From the NCBI RefSeq assembly GCF_045679555.1, contig NC_092094.1:15762612-15826611 (forward strand): a stretch of DNA of 64,000 nucleotides. Direction: 5' to 3'. A program made the translations under genes and the position numbers. A model generated the notes under the pieces. It did not search any database, was not told the DNA's origin, and saw only the letters and a list, made by a program, of their open reading frames with translations. The DNA comes from Salvelinus alpinus (taxonomy: Eukaryota; Chordata; Actinopteri; Salmoniformes; Salmonidae). Positions 27,855-40,859 of the stretch are shown here, piece after piece (positions within the stretch are counted from its first letter, which is position 1; each line of letters starts with the position of its first letter).

Positions 27855-30068
27855 TCCATTTGGCGAAGGGCTCGGCACACGCATACTCAGAATGGCAAAT
27901 GAGAAATAAGTGACATCAGGCTATCCGGAAGGCCAAAGTTAGTTACTTTAAGGAGCAGTTCTCTCTCTGTGGGTCTAACCCCAAGAAGTTCTGGAAAACA
28001 GTTAAAGACCTGGAGAATAAACCCTCCTCCTCACAGCTGCCCATGTCCTTTAATGTTGATGATGTGGTTGTTACTGACAAGGAGCACATGGCTGGGCTCT
28101 TTAATCACCACTTCCTTAAGTCAGGATTCCTATTTGACTCAGCCAGGCCTCCTTGCCCGTCCAACATTTACTAATCTCCCAACCCTTCTAATGCGACTAG
28201 CCCCGAAGCTCCTCCCGCTTTTTCTCTTGCCCCGTTACAAAGTTTCTCCCTGCAGGTGGTCACCGAGTCCAAGATGCTAAAGGAGCTCCTTAAACTTGAC
28301 CCCAAAAAACATCTGTGTCAGATGATTTAGACCCTTTCTTCTTTAAGGTTGCTGCCCCTATCATCGCCAAGCCTGTCTCTCCTCTCTAGGGAGGTTCCCA
28401 TTACTTGGAAGGCAGCCATGGTCCTTTATTTAGAGGGGGAGATCAAGCTGATCCTAACTGTTATAGGCCAATTTCTATTTTGCCCTGTTTATCAAAAGTG
28501 TTGGAAAAACTTGCCAATAATCAACTGACTGGCTTTCTGATGGCTACAGTATTCTCTCTGGTATGCAATCTGGTTTCCGCTCAGGTTATGGATGTGTCAC
28601 TGCAACCTTAAAGATCCTCAATGATGTCACCACTGCCCTTGATTCTAAGCAATGTTGTGCTGCTATTGACTTGGCCAAAGCTTTTGATACGGTAGACCAT
28701 TCCATTCTTGTGGGCTGGCTAAGGTGTATTGGTGTCTCTGAGGGGTCTTTAGCCTGGTTTGCTAACTACCTCTCTCAAAGAGTGCAGTGTATAAAGTCAG
28801 AACATCTGCTGTCTCAGCCACTGCCTGTCACCAAGGGTGTACCCCAAGGCTCGATCCTAGGCCCCACGCTCTTCTCAACAACAACATAGCTCAGGCAGTA
28901 GGAAACTATCTCATCCATTTATATGCAGATGATACAGTATTATACTCAGCAGTCCCCTCCCCGGATTTTGTGTTAAACGCTCTACAACAAAGCTTTCTTA
29001 GTGTCCAACATGCTTTCTCTGCCCTTAACCCTGTTCTGAACACCTCTAAAACAAAGGTCATGTGGTTTGAGAAGAAGAAGAATGCCCCTCTCCCCACTGG
29101 TATGATTACTACCTCTGAGGGTTTCGAGCTTGAGGTAGTCACCTCATACAAGTACTTGGGAGTATGGCTAGACGTTATACTGGGCTTCTCTCAATACATA
29201 TCAAAGCTGCAGGGTATGGTTACATCTAGACTTGGTTTCCTCTATCGTAATTGTTCCTCTTTCACCCCAGCTGTAAAACTAACCCTGATTCAGATGACCA
29301 TCCTACCCATGATAGATTACGAGACGTAATTTATAGATCATTGGATAAGGGTGCACTCGAGCTGCTAGATGTTCTTTACCATTCGTCCGCCAGTTTTGCC
29401 ACCAATGCTCATTATACAACAACACATCACTGCACTCTATACTCCTCTGTTAACTGGTCATCTCTGTATGCCGTCGCAGGACCCACTGGTTGTTGCTTAT
29501 TTATAAAACTCTCTTAGGCCTCACTCCCCCCTATCTGAGACATCTACTGCAGCCCTCATCCTCCACATACAACACCTGTTTTGCCAGTCACATTCTGTTA
29601 AAAGTCCCCAAAGCACACACGTCCCTGGGTCACTTCTCTTTTCAGTTCGCTGCATCTAGCGACTGGAACGAGCTCCAAAAAAACACTCAAACTGGACAGT
29701 TATATCTCAATCTCTTCATTCAAAGACTCAATCATGGACACTTACTGACAGTTGTGGCTGCTTCACATGATGTATTGTTGTCTCTACCTTCTTGCCCTTT
29801 GTGCTGTTGTCTGTGCCCTATACTGTTTGTACCATGTTTTGTGCTGCTGCCATGTTGTTGTCATGTTGTGTTGCTACCATGCTGTGTTAGCATGGCTGAA
29901 AGACATGACATGTTGTTGTCTTAGGTCTCTCTTTATATAATTCTGTGGTGTCTCTCTCATCGTAATGTGTGTTTTGTCCTATATTATTATAATTTTTCTT
30001 AAATCTCATTGTAAATAAGAATTTGTTCTTAACTGACTTGCTTAGTTAAACAAAGGTTAAATAAGATT
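27855..30068 (+). mobile_element. Degenerate RSg-1-like LINE (RT and 3' end)
   Basis: Reverse-transcriptase parts in three frames: AAIDLAKAFDTVDHSILV and GVPQGSILGPTLF (28563-28889), then LIHLYADDTVLYS and YKYLGVWLD (28787-29329), then the C-terminal region (29490-29720). It ends AAATAAGAATTTGTTCTTAA, CTGACTTGCTTAGTTAAACA, the tail shared with the HpaI-type SINEs of this window. Frameshifts and stops make it inactive; it is 5'-truncated. Confidence 0.85.
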
Positions 30069-31885
30069 AAGAGGACACCGAATTTTAGATAGCTACCGTT
30101 AGCATTGCTAGCTATTTTTCACGAACTTTGCTAGCTAATGACATTGCCATGTCTTAAGTAAATTTGACGACACAATAATGCTGGCAAAGTTGTTTCATAC
30201 TAAAAACTACTTTAGCAATGTCATCGTATTTCCAGGCACTATAGTGTAATTTAATCTAAATTTGTTAGCCTTCGTCCAGAATTACTGTGTTAATCACAAC
30301 TTTAGGGCTCCAGAGGGCGGCTTGAGAACATTCATAACAATGGCAACCTATGAATATTTGCACGGTAGAATTCAATGGCTATAGTTTATTCTTACATGTT
30401 CTTTGTTTGAGCTGCTTTTGAAAGCAAACGTTGTTGAAAACATTATTGAAGTCGATTTTCATAATGGCAAGCTAGGACTGATGGTTTGGTTAGCTAAACT
30501 AGCAAGTATGTTTGTTTACTAAGGCAACTACTGACTGTAGTTATCTAGTAAACCTGCTAGCTACTTCTGTGGATGTTGAACACATTTCTACCAGCTAATG
30601 AGGACATTTCTAGATGCAAATGTGTTGCCAGTAGCACAGTTACAGTCACCAACACTCTGGATAACATGAAAACAGCCTAACCAGCTCTGCTAGGGTGAGT
30701 AAAATGTTCAGAGTGTCTGGAAGTAGTTGGCAAGTTAGCCAACTTTAGCCAGTTAGCTTGGGTGCTTGATTGTCGTTGTGAGGTCAGAACGCTCGGATCA
30801 ACCCTACTCCTCGGCCAGAGCGTCCGGTGTGTGCTCTGAACGCTCTGAGAGAAAAATGCTCTGAATTTACAAACGGACAATCTGACAATGTTCTGAATTT
30901 ATGAACGCACAGAACGCACTCTGGCACTACATAGTGAATTTGAGGTAATTTAGTAATTTACGAACGCACCCTAATTCCCTCAACCACAGGCCATTAGCAG
31001 AATGTGAGGATTTGCTAATATGAGTATGAGCCTGATGTCAAAGGGCTTTATAAGACAAATGAGTGGGCACCCAATTGCCTTGGGAAACGTCGTAGGGACA
31101 TTGAGCACATGTTATCGGAGCGAGTGGACCTTGCGATATGAAATCCTGCCAAATACTTGACATATGCCAAAAGGATAATGTTTGCAAATATAGGTTGTGC
31201 TGGCAATCATTAAAACTAAACTAATGGATAGAAACCATTACAACATTGAGAAAATAAAATACAGACACAGATAAAAAAAAAATTACATGCTCAATGCTTT
31301 GGACATTCTATAGCTCTACTAAACAACCTAATTTGAGAAATAAACTTGATCTAAAATATGTTCTGGAGGTACACATTTTCACAAACCATACATTACTCCT
31401 GATTTGAAATGTCCTAAACAGGATTTTGAAAGTGCTAATTATAAAATTATAATAAAGTAACATCAGAGTCAATGTCACAAGGCCCTATAAAACACACTGT
31501 TTAACAAACACAATTTCATACATTACGCCATTGACATTGAGTGCCAAGTTGTCTCATAAAACAAACCCTTTCAACTATTAAAAAAAATATATAAATAAAA
31601 TACAGTACCTAAATACAGTATAATTGTCAAATTACTGATTTGATACATACTGTATATATATGACAGTATCATGACATAGAAAATAAGTTAATAGACCATA
31701 TTCGCCATTACGTTTCATGTTTTACTTCTTGTAGCTTCCAGAATAAATAAGCAAATTGATGATTGCATGTGTAAACAGCAGTAAAATGTATTTATAGTGT
31801 TACAGTGGTGATTTGGTGAACAACATTTATGAGATAAGTAACCTTGCCTGAGACCAGAAGACTTGTGCTAGCTAATACCTAGGCT
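30069..31885. other. Intergenic DNA between rpgrip1l and rbl2
   Basis: AT-rich, with many GCTAGC/TAGCTA words near 30090-30130 and 30480-30560. No exon, RNA gene or recognised mobile element seen. No AKTIP-like exon is present here. Confidence 0.5.
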
Positions 31886-31959
31886 TTAGCTCAGTGAGCC
31901 AACACAGTCTTGTGGCATGCAGGAGACAGTGATGCAGTCTTTCGCACTAGTGAAATGTG

Positions 31960-32107
31960 TGGTGTGATTTAACCCTCTGCCTCTGATTCCAGTGAGAACA
32001 GGAGTGTGGTTATGGTCTGGGTCCTCCATGATAGACTGTAGTGCCTCCAGTCCCTCTACAGACACACAGACTACCCATCCCCACACTGCTGTCCTGCACA
32101 TCGACAA
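31960..32107 (-). pseudogene. rpgrip1l: rpgrip1l last exon, frameshifted
   Basis: It begins IVDVQDSSVGMGSL in one frame and continues VSVEGLEALQSIMEDPDHN in another. A 2-base loss (or 1-base gain) in a TGTG stretch near 32055 explains the shift. Human ends GKLRVTVEALHALQS..., so this is the C-terminus. Confidence 0.85.
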
Positions 32108-32280
32108 CTACACACCCAGGCAGACAAAGAGGGGGAGGAGGAGCGGAAAGGGAGAAGAAGTAAAAGAAAAGGAGGGAAGACAGAGAGTCGCACACAGAAA
32201 AAGAGAGGGATTACTTCCTGTTGCACAAGTTGACATAAACACCTAGTTTGCAACACTCTATACACACACACAATACTTAC

Positions 32281-32360
32281 TGTTCAGGCTGGTCTCAATC
32301 AAGTCCTGTTGTTGCTCCAGGATATTAGGGATCCTAAAGTAGGCCACGCACCAGAGGTCA
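32281..32360 (-). pseudogene. rpgrip1l: rpgrip1l penultimate exon, partial
   Basis: It reads VAYFRIPNILEQQQDLIETS, LN before donor GTAAGT. The upstream half no longer matches and no clear acceptor is visible. Confidence 0.75.
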
Positions 32361-32645
32361 GACAGGACCAATCACAACAGGTCAGTTGTCAGGCAACGGT
32401 ATGTACATTCACAGATCTACAGTCTGTCATCTCTAGACCAATTCAGTCTACAACAGTCTTCCATGACGAGCGACGCCACATAGAAACACATAGCTCATCA
32501 CTATCTGGTCTATTGATTTAGGTTATTTTCTACCTGGCAGTAATGTTGTCTAATGTTACTTTCAGTCTTGCCAGGGAAATCTCAGCTTTGTCAAATTTTT
32601 TATATGCATGCACAGGTAATGTACAAAACACTATTTTTTCCTAAC

Positions 32646-32730
32646 CTTTCCATTTGTGGGTTGCGTCCCTCTAGTACCCCCCTCAGAATCACCCGTCTGG
32701 TCTTGTTATTCTTTATGTCCACATGAATCA
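32646..32730 (-). pseudogene. rpgrip1l: rpgrip1l C-terminal exon
   Basis: It reads VIHVDIKNNKTRRVILRGVL, EGRNPQME. Acceptor TGACAG, donor GTTAGG. The following exon expected to encode an FTVVSDPP-type stretch is not found. Confidence 0.88.
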
Positions 32731-33192
32731 CTGTCAGTAGAAACAAGGCATGGCTTACTGAATCACATCTGACACTCCAAGTATACACACCTGACCCAAT
32801 AGAGGAAACATTTCAGAGTTGCTCCATCAAGCCTGTCAGTTTTTCTCTAGATACCTGATCGGAAGCTAAAATTCTACACTGGCATGGGTTCCATCAAGGA
32901 CAATAACAGAGTATTTACACTGGGTGGACAAAACATTATGAATCAAATCAAATCAAATCAAGTTTATTTTATATAGCCCTTCGTACATCAGCTAATATCT
33001 CGAAGTGCTGTACAGACACCCAGCCTAAAACCCCAAACAGCAAGCAATGCAGGTGTAGAAGCACGGTGGCTAGGAAAAACTCCCTAGAAAGGCCAAAACC
33101 TAGGAAGAAACCTAGAGAGGAACCAGGCTATGAGGGGTGGCCAGTCCTCTTCTGGCTGTGCTGGGTGGAGATTATAACAGAACTATGCCAAG

Positions 33193-34310
33193 ATGTTCAA
33201 AATGTTCATAAGTGACAAGCATGGTCAAATAATAATCATGAATAATTTTCAGTTGGCTTTTCATAGCCGATCATCAAGAGTTGAAAATAGCAGGTCCGGG
33301 ACAGGTGGCGGTTCCATAACCGCAGGCAGAACAGCTGAAACTGGAATAGCAGCAAGGCCAGGTGGACTGGGGACAGCAAGGAGCCATCACGCCCGGCAGC
33401 CCTGACGCACGGTCCCAGGGCTCAGGTCCTCCGAGAGAGAGAAAGAGAGAGAGAAGGAGAGAATTAGAGAGAGCCAAGATTTTCAAAATGTTCATAAATG
33501 ACAAGCATGGTCAAATAATAATCAGGAATAGATGTCAGTTGGCTTTTCATAGCCGATCATTAAGAATTGAAAACAGCAGGTCTGGGACAGGTAGGGGTTC
33601 CATAACCGCAGGCAGAAGAGTTGAAACTGGAATAGCAGCAGGGCCAGGTGGACTGGGGACAGCAAGGAGCCATCACGCCCGGCAGCCCTGACGCACGGTC
33701 CCAGGGCTCAGGTCCTCCGAGAGAGAGAAAGAGAGAGAGAAGGAGAGAATTAGAGAGAGCCAAGATTTTCAAAATGTTCATAAATGACAAGCATGGTCAA
33801 ATAATAATCAGGAATAGATGTCAGTTGGCTTTTCATAGCCGATCATTAAGAATTGAAAACAGCAGGTCTGGGACAGGTAGGGGTTCCATAACCGCAGGCA
33901 GAAGAGTTGAAACTGGAATAGCAGCAGGGCCAGGCGGACTGGGGACAGCAAGGAGTCATCATGCCCGGTAGTCCTGACGTATGGTCCTAGGGCTCCGGTC
34001 CTCCGAGAGAGAGAAAGAAAGAGAATTAGAGAGAGCCAAGATTTTCAAAATGTTCATAAATGACAAGCATGGTCAAATGATAATCAGGAATAAAAGTCAG
34101 TTGGCTTTTCATAGCCGATCATTAAGAGTTGAACAGGTAGGGGTTCCATAACAGCAGGCAGAACAGTTGAAACTGGAACAGCAGCAAGGCCAGGTGGACT
34201 GGGGACAGCAAGGAGTCATCATGCCCGGTTTGCCGTGACGTATGGTCCTAGGGCTCAGGTTCTCCGAGAGAGAGAAAGAAAGAGAGAACGAGAGAATTAG
34301 AGAGAGCATA
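33193..34310. repeat. 286-bp tandem duplication in LINE 3' UTR
   Basis: Four units (starting near 33193, 33479, 33765 and 34041), two nearly identical, each with TTCATAAATGACAAGCATGG and a GAGAGAGAGAAAG run. The single-copy form is seen in the fragment at 20256-20860. Confidence 0.88.
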
Positions 34311-34855
34311 CTTAAATTCACACAGGACACTGGATAAGATAGGAGAAGTACTCCAGGTATAACCAACTGACCCTAGCCCCCCGACACATAAACTACTGCA
34401 GCATAAATACTGGAGGCTGAGACAGGAGGGGTCAGGAGACACTGTGGCCCCATCTGATGATACCCCCGGACAGGGCCAAACAGGAAGGATATAACCCCAC
34501 CCACTCTGCCAAAGCACAGCCCCCACACCACTAGAGGGATATCTTCAACCACCAACTTACAATCCTGAGACAAGGCCGAGTATAGCCCACAAAGATCTCC
34601 ACCACAGCACAAACCAAGGGGGGGCGCCAACCCAGACAGGAAGATCACGTCAGTAACTCAACCCACTCAAGTGACGCACCCCTCCTAGGGACGGCATGAA
34701 AGAGCACCAGTAAGCCAGTGACTCAGCCCCTGTAATAGGGTTAGGGGCAGAGAATCCCAGTGGAGAGAGGGGAACCGGCCAGGCAGAGACAGCAAGGGCG
34801 GTTCGTTGCTCCAGAGCCTTTCCGTTCACCTTCACACTCCTGGGCCAGACTACAC

Positions 34856-37800
34856 TCAATCATATGACCTACTGAAGAGATAAGTCTTCAGTAAAGACTT
34901 AAAGGTTGAGACCGAGTCTGCGTCTCTCACATGGGTAGGCAGACTATTCCATAAAAATGGAGATCTATAGGAGAAAGCCCTGCCTCCCGCTGTTTGCTTA
35001 GAAATTCTAGGGACAATTAGGAGGCCTGCGTCTTGTGACCGTAGCGTACGTGTAGGTATGTATGGCAGGACCAACTCGGAAAGATAGGTAGGAGCAAGCC
35101 CATGTAACGCTTTATAGGTTAACAGTAAAACCTTGAAATCAGCCCTTGCCTTAACAGGAAGCCAGTGTAGGGAGGCTAGCACTGGAGTAATATGATCAAA
35201 TTTCTTGGTTCTAGTCAGGATTCTAGCAGCCGTATTTAGCACTAACTGAAGTTTATTTAGTGCTTTATCCGGGTAGCCGGAAAGTAGAGCATTGCAGTAG
35301 TCTAACCTAGAAGTAACAAATGCATGGATGAATTTTTCTGCATCATTTTTGGACAGAAAATTTCTGATTTGTGCAATGTTACGTAGATGGAAAAAAGCTG
35401 TCCTTGAAACAGTCTTGATATGTTCGTCAAAAGAGAGATCAGGGTCAAGAGTAACGCCGAGGTCCTTCACAGTTTTATTTGAGACGACTTTACAACCATC
35501 AAGATTAATTGTCAGATTTAACAGAAGATCTCTTTGTTTCTTGGGACCTAGAACAAGCATCTCTGTTTTGTCCGAGTTTAAAAGTAGAAAGTTTGCAGCC
35601 ATCCACTTCCTTATGTCTGAAACACAGGCTTCTAGCGAGGGCAATTTTGAGGCTTCACCATGTTTCATTGAAATGTACAGCTGTGTGTCATCCGCATAGC
35701 AGTGAAAATTAACATTATGTTTTCGAATAACATCCCCAAGAGGTAAAATATATAGTGAAAACAATAGTGGTCCTAAAACGGAACCTTGAGGAACACCGAA
35801 ATGTACAGTTGATTTGTCAGAGGACAAACCATTCACAGAGACAAACTGATATCTTTCCGACAGGTAAGATCTAAACCAGGCCAGAACTTGTCCGTGTAGA
35901 CCAATTTGGGTTTCCAGTCTCTCCAAAAGAATGTGGTGATCGATGGTGTCAAAGGCAGCACTAAGGTCTAGTAGCACGAGGACAGATGCAGAGCCTCGGT
36001 CTGACGCCATTAAAAGGTCATTTACCACCTTCACAAGTGCAGTCTCAGTGCTATGATGGGGTCTAAAACCAGACTGAAGCATTTCGTATACATTGTTTGT
36101 CTTCAGGAAGGCAGTGAGTTGCTGCGCAACAGCTTTTTCTAAAATTTTTGAGAGGAATGGAAGATTCGATATAGGCCAATAGTTTTTTATATTTTCCGGG
36201 TCAAGGTTTGGCTTTTTCAAGAGAGGCTTTATTACTGCCACTTTTAGTGAGTTTGGTACACATCCGGTGGATAGAGAGACGTTTATTATGTTCAACATAT
36301 GAGGGCCAAGCACAGGAAGCAGCTCTTTCAGTAGTTTAGTAGGAATAGGATCCAGTATGCAGCTAGAAGGTTTAGAGGCCATGATTATTTTCATCATTGT
36401 GTCAAGAGATATAGTACTAAAACACTTGAGTGTCTCCCTTGATCCTAGGTCCTGGCAGAGTTGTGCAGACTCAGGACAATTGAGCTTTGGAGGAATACGC
36501 AGATTTAAAGAGGAGTCCATAATTTGCTTTCTAATGATCATGATCTTTTCCTCAAAGAAGTTCATGAATTTATTACTGCTGAAGTGAAAGCCATCCTCTC
36601 TTGGGGAATGCTGCTTTTTAGTTAGCTTTGCAACAGTATCAAAAAGAAATTTTGGATTGTTCTTATTTTCCTCAATTAAGTTGGAAAAGTAGGATGATCG
36701 AGCAGCAGTGAGGGCTCTTCGGTACTGCACGGTACTGTCTTTCCAAGCTAGTCGGAAGACTTCCAGTTTGGTGTGGCGCCATTTCCGTTCCAATTTTCTG
36801 GAAGCTTGCTTCAAAGCTCGGGTATTTTCTGTATACCAGGGAGCTAGTTTCTTATGACAAATGTTTTTCGTTTTTAGGGGTGCAACTGCATCTAGGGTAT
36901 TGCGCAAGGTTAAATTGAGTTCCTCAGTTAGGTGGTTAACTGATTTTTGTCCTCTGACGTCCTTGGGTAGGCAGAAGGAGTCTGGAAGGGCATCAAGGAA
37001 TTTTTGTGTTGTCTGAGAATTTATAGCACGACTTTTGATGCTCCTTGGTTGGGGTCTGAGCAGATTATTTGTTGCGATTGCAAACGTAATAAAATGGTGG
37101 TCCGACAGTCCAGGATTATGAGGAAAAACATTAAGATCTACAACATTTATTCCATGGGACAAAACTAAGTCCAGAGTATGACTGTGGCAGTGAGTAGGTC
37201 CAGAGACATGTTGGACAAAACCCACTGAGTCGATGATGGCTCCGAAAGACTTTTGGAGTGGGTCTGTGGACTTCTCCATATGAATATTAAAATCACCAAA
37301 AATTAGAATATGATCTGCTATGACTACAAGGTCTGATAGGAATTCAGGGAACTCAGAGAGGAACGCTGTATATGGCCCAGGAGGCCTATAAACAGTGGCT
37401 ATAAAAAGTGATTGAGTAGGCTGCATAGATTTCATGACTAGAAGCTCAAAAGACGAAAACGTCATTTTTTTTTTTGTAAATTGAAATTTGCTATCGTAAA
37501 TGTTAGCAACACCTCCGCCTTTGCGGGATGCACGGGGGATATGGTCACTAGTGTAACCAGGAGGTGAGGCCTCATTTAACACAGTAAATTCATCAGGCTT
37601 AAGCCATGTTTCAGTCAGGCCAATCACATCAAGATTATGATCAGTGATTAGTTCATTGACTATAACTGCCTTTGAAGTGAGGGATCTAACATTAAGTAAC
37701 CCTATTTTGAGATGTGAGGTATCACGATCTCTTTCAATAATGGCAGGAATGGAGGAGGTCTTTATCCTAATGAGATTGCTAAGGCGAACACCGCCATGTT

Positions 37801-37933
37801 TAGTTTTGCCCAACCTAGGTCGAGGCACAGACACAGTCTCAATGGGGATGGCTGAGCTGACTACACTGACTGTGCTATTGGCAGACTCCACTAAGCTGGT
37901 AGGTTGGCTAACAGCCTGCTGCCTGGCCTGCAC
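34856..37933 (-). CDS. LINE L2-type ORF2: endonuclease and reverse transcriptase
   Basis: An uninterrupted frame of about 1025 codons. The AP-type endonuclease comes first: [56 protein letters not shown]. The RT follows: [63 protein letters not shown], then a C-terminal region ending near [15 protein letters not shown]. All catalytic boxes are present. The enzyme nicks target DNA and copies the element RNA. The open frame suggests a recent insertion. Confidence 0.92.
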   Translation of the reverse strand: MQARQQAVSQPTSLVESANSTVSVVSSAIPIETVSVPRPRLGKTKHGGVRLSNLIRIKTSSIPAIIERDRDTSHLKIGLLNVRSLTSKAVIVNELITDHNLDVIGLTETWLKPDEFTVLNEASPPGYTSDHIPRASRKGGGVANIYDSKFQFTKKKMTFSSFELLVMKSMQPTQSLFIATVYRPPGPYTAFLSEFPEFLSDLVVIADHILIFGDFNIHMEKSTDPLQKSFGAIIDSVGFVQHVSGPTHCHSHTLDLVLSHGINVVDLNVFPHNPGLSDHHFITFAIATNNLLRPQPRSIKSRAINSQTTQKFLDALPDSFCLPKDVRGQKSVNHLTEELNLTLRNTLDAVAPLKTKNICHKKLAPWYTENTRALKQASRKLERKWRHTKLEVFRLAWKDSTVQYRRALTAARSSYFSNLIEENKNNPKFLFDTVAKLTKKQHSPREDGFHFSSNKFMNFFEEKIMIIRKQIMDSSLNLRIPPKLNCPESAQLCQDLGSRETLKCFSTISLDTMMKIIMASKPSSCILDPIPTKLLKELLPVLGPHMLNIINVSLSTGCVPNSLKVAVIKPLLKKPNLDPENIKNYWPISNLPFLSKILEKAVAQQLTAFLKTNNVYEMLQSGFRPHHSTETALVKVVNDLLMASDRGSASVLVLLDLSAAFDTIDHHILLERLETQIGLHGQVLAWFRSYLSERYQFVSVNGLSSDKSTVHFGVPQGSVLGPLLFSLYILPLGDVIRKHNVNFHCYADDTQLYISMKHGEASKLPSLEACVSDIRKWMAANFLLLNSDKTEMLVLGPKKQRDLLLNLTINLDGCKVVSNKTVKDLGVTLDPDLSFDEHIKTVSRTAFFHLRNIAQIRNFLSKNDAEKFIHAFVTSRLDYCNALLSGYPDKALNKLQLVLNTAARILTRTKKFDHITPVLASLHWLPVKARADFKVLLLTYKALHGLAPTYLSELVLPYIPTRTLRSQDAGLLIVPRISKQTAGGRAFSYRSPFLWNSLPTHVRDADSVSTFKSLLKTYLFSRSYD

Positions 37934-37939
37934 CCTATT

Positions 37940-38278
37940 TCATTGTGGAGCTAGTGGAGTTAGAGCCCTATCTATGTTTGTAGATAAGATGAGAGCACCC
38001 CTCCAGCTAGGATGGAGTCCGTCACTCCTCAGCAGGTCAGGCTTGGTCCTGTTTGTGGGTGAGTCCCAGAAAGAGGGCCAATTATCTACAAATTCTATCT
38101 TTTGGGAGGGGCAGAAAACAGTTTTCAACCAGCGATTGAGTTGTGAGACTCTGCTGTAGAGCTCGTCACTCCCCCTAACTGGGAGAGGGCCAGAGACAAT
38201 TACTCGATGCCGACACATCTTTCTAGCTGATTTACAGGCTGAAGCTATGTTGCGCTTGGTGACCTCTGACTGTTTCAT
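37940..38278 (-). CDS. LINE L2-type ORF1 fragment, esterase-like
   Basis: The C-terminal part of an SGNH-hydrolase-like domain found in ORF1 of several L2/CR1 LINEs: RVIVSGPLPVRG, LNRWLKTVF, FVDNWPSFW and the catalytic-type block RSDGLHPSWRGALIL. It ends in TGA (37940-37942) and is in the same frame as ORF2, with only two codons between. The N-terminus is missing by 5' truncation. Confidence 0.75.
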   Translation of the reverse strand: MKQSEVTKRNIASACKSARKMCRHRVIVSGPLPVRGSDELYSRVSQLNRWLKTVFCPSQKIEFVDNWPSFWDSPTNRTKPDLLRSDGLHPSWRGALILSTNIDRALTPLAPQ

Positions 38279-38852
38279 CCTAACATCGTTGGTAACATGA
38301 ACACCTGCTCTTTACCATGACCTGACTGAACAGGTGAATTCAGGTGAAAGCTATGGTTCCTTATTGATGCCACTTGTTAAATCCACTTCAAATCACTGTA
38401 GATGAAGGGGAGGAGACAGGTTAAAGAAGGATTTTTAAGCCTTGAGACAATTGTGTGCCATTCAGAGGGTGAATGGGCAAGACAAAATATATAAGTGCCT
38501 TTGAACGGGGTATGGTAGTAGGTGCCAGGCGCACCGGTTTGAGTCAAGAACTGCAACGCTGCTGGGTTTTTCACGCTCAACAGTTCCCATGTGTATCAAG
38601 AATGGTCCAACACCCAAAGGACATTCAGCCAACTAGACACAAGTATGGGAAGCATTGGCGTCAAATTGGGCCAGCATCCCAGTGGAATGGTTTTGACACC
38701 TTGTAGTTCATGCCCCGACGAATTGAAGCTGTTCTGAGGGGGGTGCAAGTCAGGTGGAAGGTGTTATTAATGTTTTGTACAGTGTATGAGTGAGTGAGTC
38801 AGTGTATGAGTGAGTGACTGTGTGTATGTGAACACTCTCCATTATCCCTTAC

Positions 38853-39059
38853 CATTGCTGTAGTTGTAGTGGCTGGTCTTGCCAGGTGGGGGCTTGGGCA
38901 GGGACAGAGGGGTCTCCTCAGAGGGAATGTCCAACTGGAAGTACTCTACAAACAGCCTGACCACGCTGCTGTCTGCTGCCGCCCAAGACTCAGGCCTCAG
39001 TGTCTGAGACACGATCTCCACACGCACACGCTCAGATTTTGGATTGGATTTTGGAAAGT
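38853..39059 (-). pseudogene. rpgrip1l: rpgrip1l C-terminal exon (RPGR-interacting domain)
   Basis: It reads RVRVEIVSQTLRPESWAAAD, VRLFVEYFQLDIPSEETPLS, LPKPPPGKTSHYNYSN. The best acceptor (CACTAG) leaves two extra bases relative to the preceding exon's phase 0. Donor GTAAGG. Confidence 0.88.
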
Positions 39060-39541
39060 CTAGTGGTTATTATTGCTGTTGTGGATCCCTATTCAGTAGG
39101 CTGATGATGGGTCTATAGGAACACACCATAGAATCTTAACTTATCAACCAGGGTAGTAATGACGGAAGTATTCCACACAGTCATGGCCCCATGAAAATCT
39201 TTGGTGAAGAGAGGTGTCAGTAAGTAATTGAACATTTTATAAAATGCATAAAAGAAAACAACACGCTCTAGTCAAAACATTGAAAGACTTAAATATATAT
39301 AAGTCTTCTCTGTTGATATCCATTTCTTCAGACAACAGCTCCGCCTCAGATAGAAACAGATAGTGTTTAGGTGATGGACGGCTGGAACCATGTCTGTCTG
39401 TCTAACTAGCCTGGGATTTGCCTGAAGGCTCCGCTCTCCTGTGCTCTGATTGGCTTAATGCCGTTCTCGCTGTCCAATCTGTTGCAAGGAGTGCACAGAA
39501 ATAAATATTTTTTATACTTCCTAATATGTTTGAAGGGTCAG

Positions 39542-39733
39542 GTAGCCTAGCGGCAGATAGCCTGGAGTGTTGGACTTGTAACCGAAAGGTTGCAAGATTA
39601 AATCCCTGAGCGGATGAGGTAAAAATCTGTCGTTCTGCCCCTGAACAAGGCTGTTAACCCACTGTTCCTAGGCCATCATTGAAAATAAGAATTTGTTCTT
39701 AACTGACTTGCCTAGTTAAATAAAGGTTAAAGA
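39542..39733 (+). mobile_element. HpaI-type SINE
   Basis: tRNA-like head with GGTAGCCTAGCGG and GTAACCGAAAGGTTGCAAGA, middle CTGTCGTTCTGCCCCTGAAC, tail AAGAATTTGTTCTTAACTGA, CTTGCCTAGTTAAATAAAGG. Inserted in the intron upstream of the exon at 38853. Confidence 0.92.
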
Positions 39734-40413
39734 AATGTACTGAAATATAAACTTCTACAATAATCAAAGTAAATTGTAATTTCAGTGTAAAATAAAATTC
39801 TAAGCAGATGATGTGAAAGGGACATACTTGCAGAACAATCGCTCCCATCCAGATGATCAGTAAGAAATATTTTTCTAGCTATCTTTCTAAGCTTTTCTAT
39901 CCATCAACAACAATAATGCTGCTAATATTAAATTCGACATCATATCTCTACAGTGCAAACCCACACCATGAATGATTCATGAACACCTGTGTTTTGTTTT
40001 GTGTTTCAATAAGAAGAAAAAATCCCATCTGCCAAACTGGTTAAAGGCGATCAGTACCAAACCTCAGCATGAAGCAGATATACCTACAGCACTAGACGTT
40101 CGTCCAAACAACGGCGTTGGCAAGATAAACAATACAAATCTAATAAAAACAAACAAAGGCAACTAGACTTGTTGAAAAAAAACTTGTCTTTCCAAAGCTG
40201 ATATACAGCTTTCACCTGGATGCTGCTGTTTTTTTCCTGTGATACTGGACCCTCAAGATCCAATGGCCTTGATATAAACACAACAAGCCCAATAACCTTG
40301 ATACATTACTTCCTATCCAACGGTACTATACTCCTATCCTCTACGGACTGAGGTTCATCGAAGTGTACAAGGTAAACAGGCTAGGTTCTATCCTGTATCC
40401 CTGGTTCACCCAC

Positions 40414-40511
40414 CTTCCGTCCCATGGAGGACTGCCCAGGAACAATGCAGTCATCACTGTCTGAGAGGATCGATTCAGTCTGATCCTCATCTTCTGCTGC
40501 TGGCGCCTCTT
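40414..40511 (-). pseudogene. rpgrip1l: rpgrip1l C-terminal exon (acidic linker)
   Basis: It reads EAPAAEDEDQTESILSDSDD, CIVPGQSSMGRK, matching the SDSDDCIIPG signature before the C-terminal domain. Acceptor ATGCAG, donor GTGGGT, phase 0. Confidence 0.9.
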
Positions 40512-40859
40512 CTGCATTTGGGGGAGGGAGAGATGGAAAGAGGGGGGCGGATAACATGCTGACCAGACCGCTCGTGCACACGTGCGTCAGCGTGCGCATC
40601 TTGAATTTGTCCATCCACACCAGATGCGATCAGGACACGCAGGTTGAAATATCAAAACTAACTGAATCAACTATATTAATTTGGGAACAGGTCGAAAAGC
40701 AAACATTTATGGCAATTTAGCTAGCTAGCTTGCGGTTGCTAGCTAATTTGTCCTGGGATATAAACATTGGGTTGTTATTTTGCCTGAAATGCACAAGGTC
40801 CTCTACTCCGACAATTAATCCACAGATAAAAGGGTAAACCAAGTTACTTTCTAGTAATC

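Larger units (their letters stand above)
32943..38292 (-). mobile_element. L2-type LINE, nearly complete
   Basis: Minus-strand order: end of an esterase-like ORF1 (38278-37940), EN-RT ORF2 (37933-34856), 3' UTR with four tandem copies of a 286-bp unit, and a TGATT repeat tail (32960-32943). An approximate target duplication (ACATTATGAA and AACATGAA) flanks it inside the Tc1 element. Its 5' end is truncated within ORF1. Confidence 0.9.
32918..38784 (+). mobile_element. Tc1-derived element interrupted by an L2-type LINE
   Basis: The left end CACTGGGTGGACAAAACATT (32918) and right end AATGTTTTGTACAGTG (to 38784) are flanked by TA. The interior (38293-38784: GTGCCTTTGAACGGGGTATG, GTTTTTCACGCTCAACAGTT) is a short Tc1 derivative without a full transposase. 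Confidence 0.85.

Noticed and set aside
30069..31885. Possible AKTIP gene between rbl2 and rpgrip1l
   Set aside because: Expected from mammalian gene order, but no matching exon is visible on either strand.
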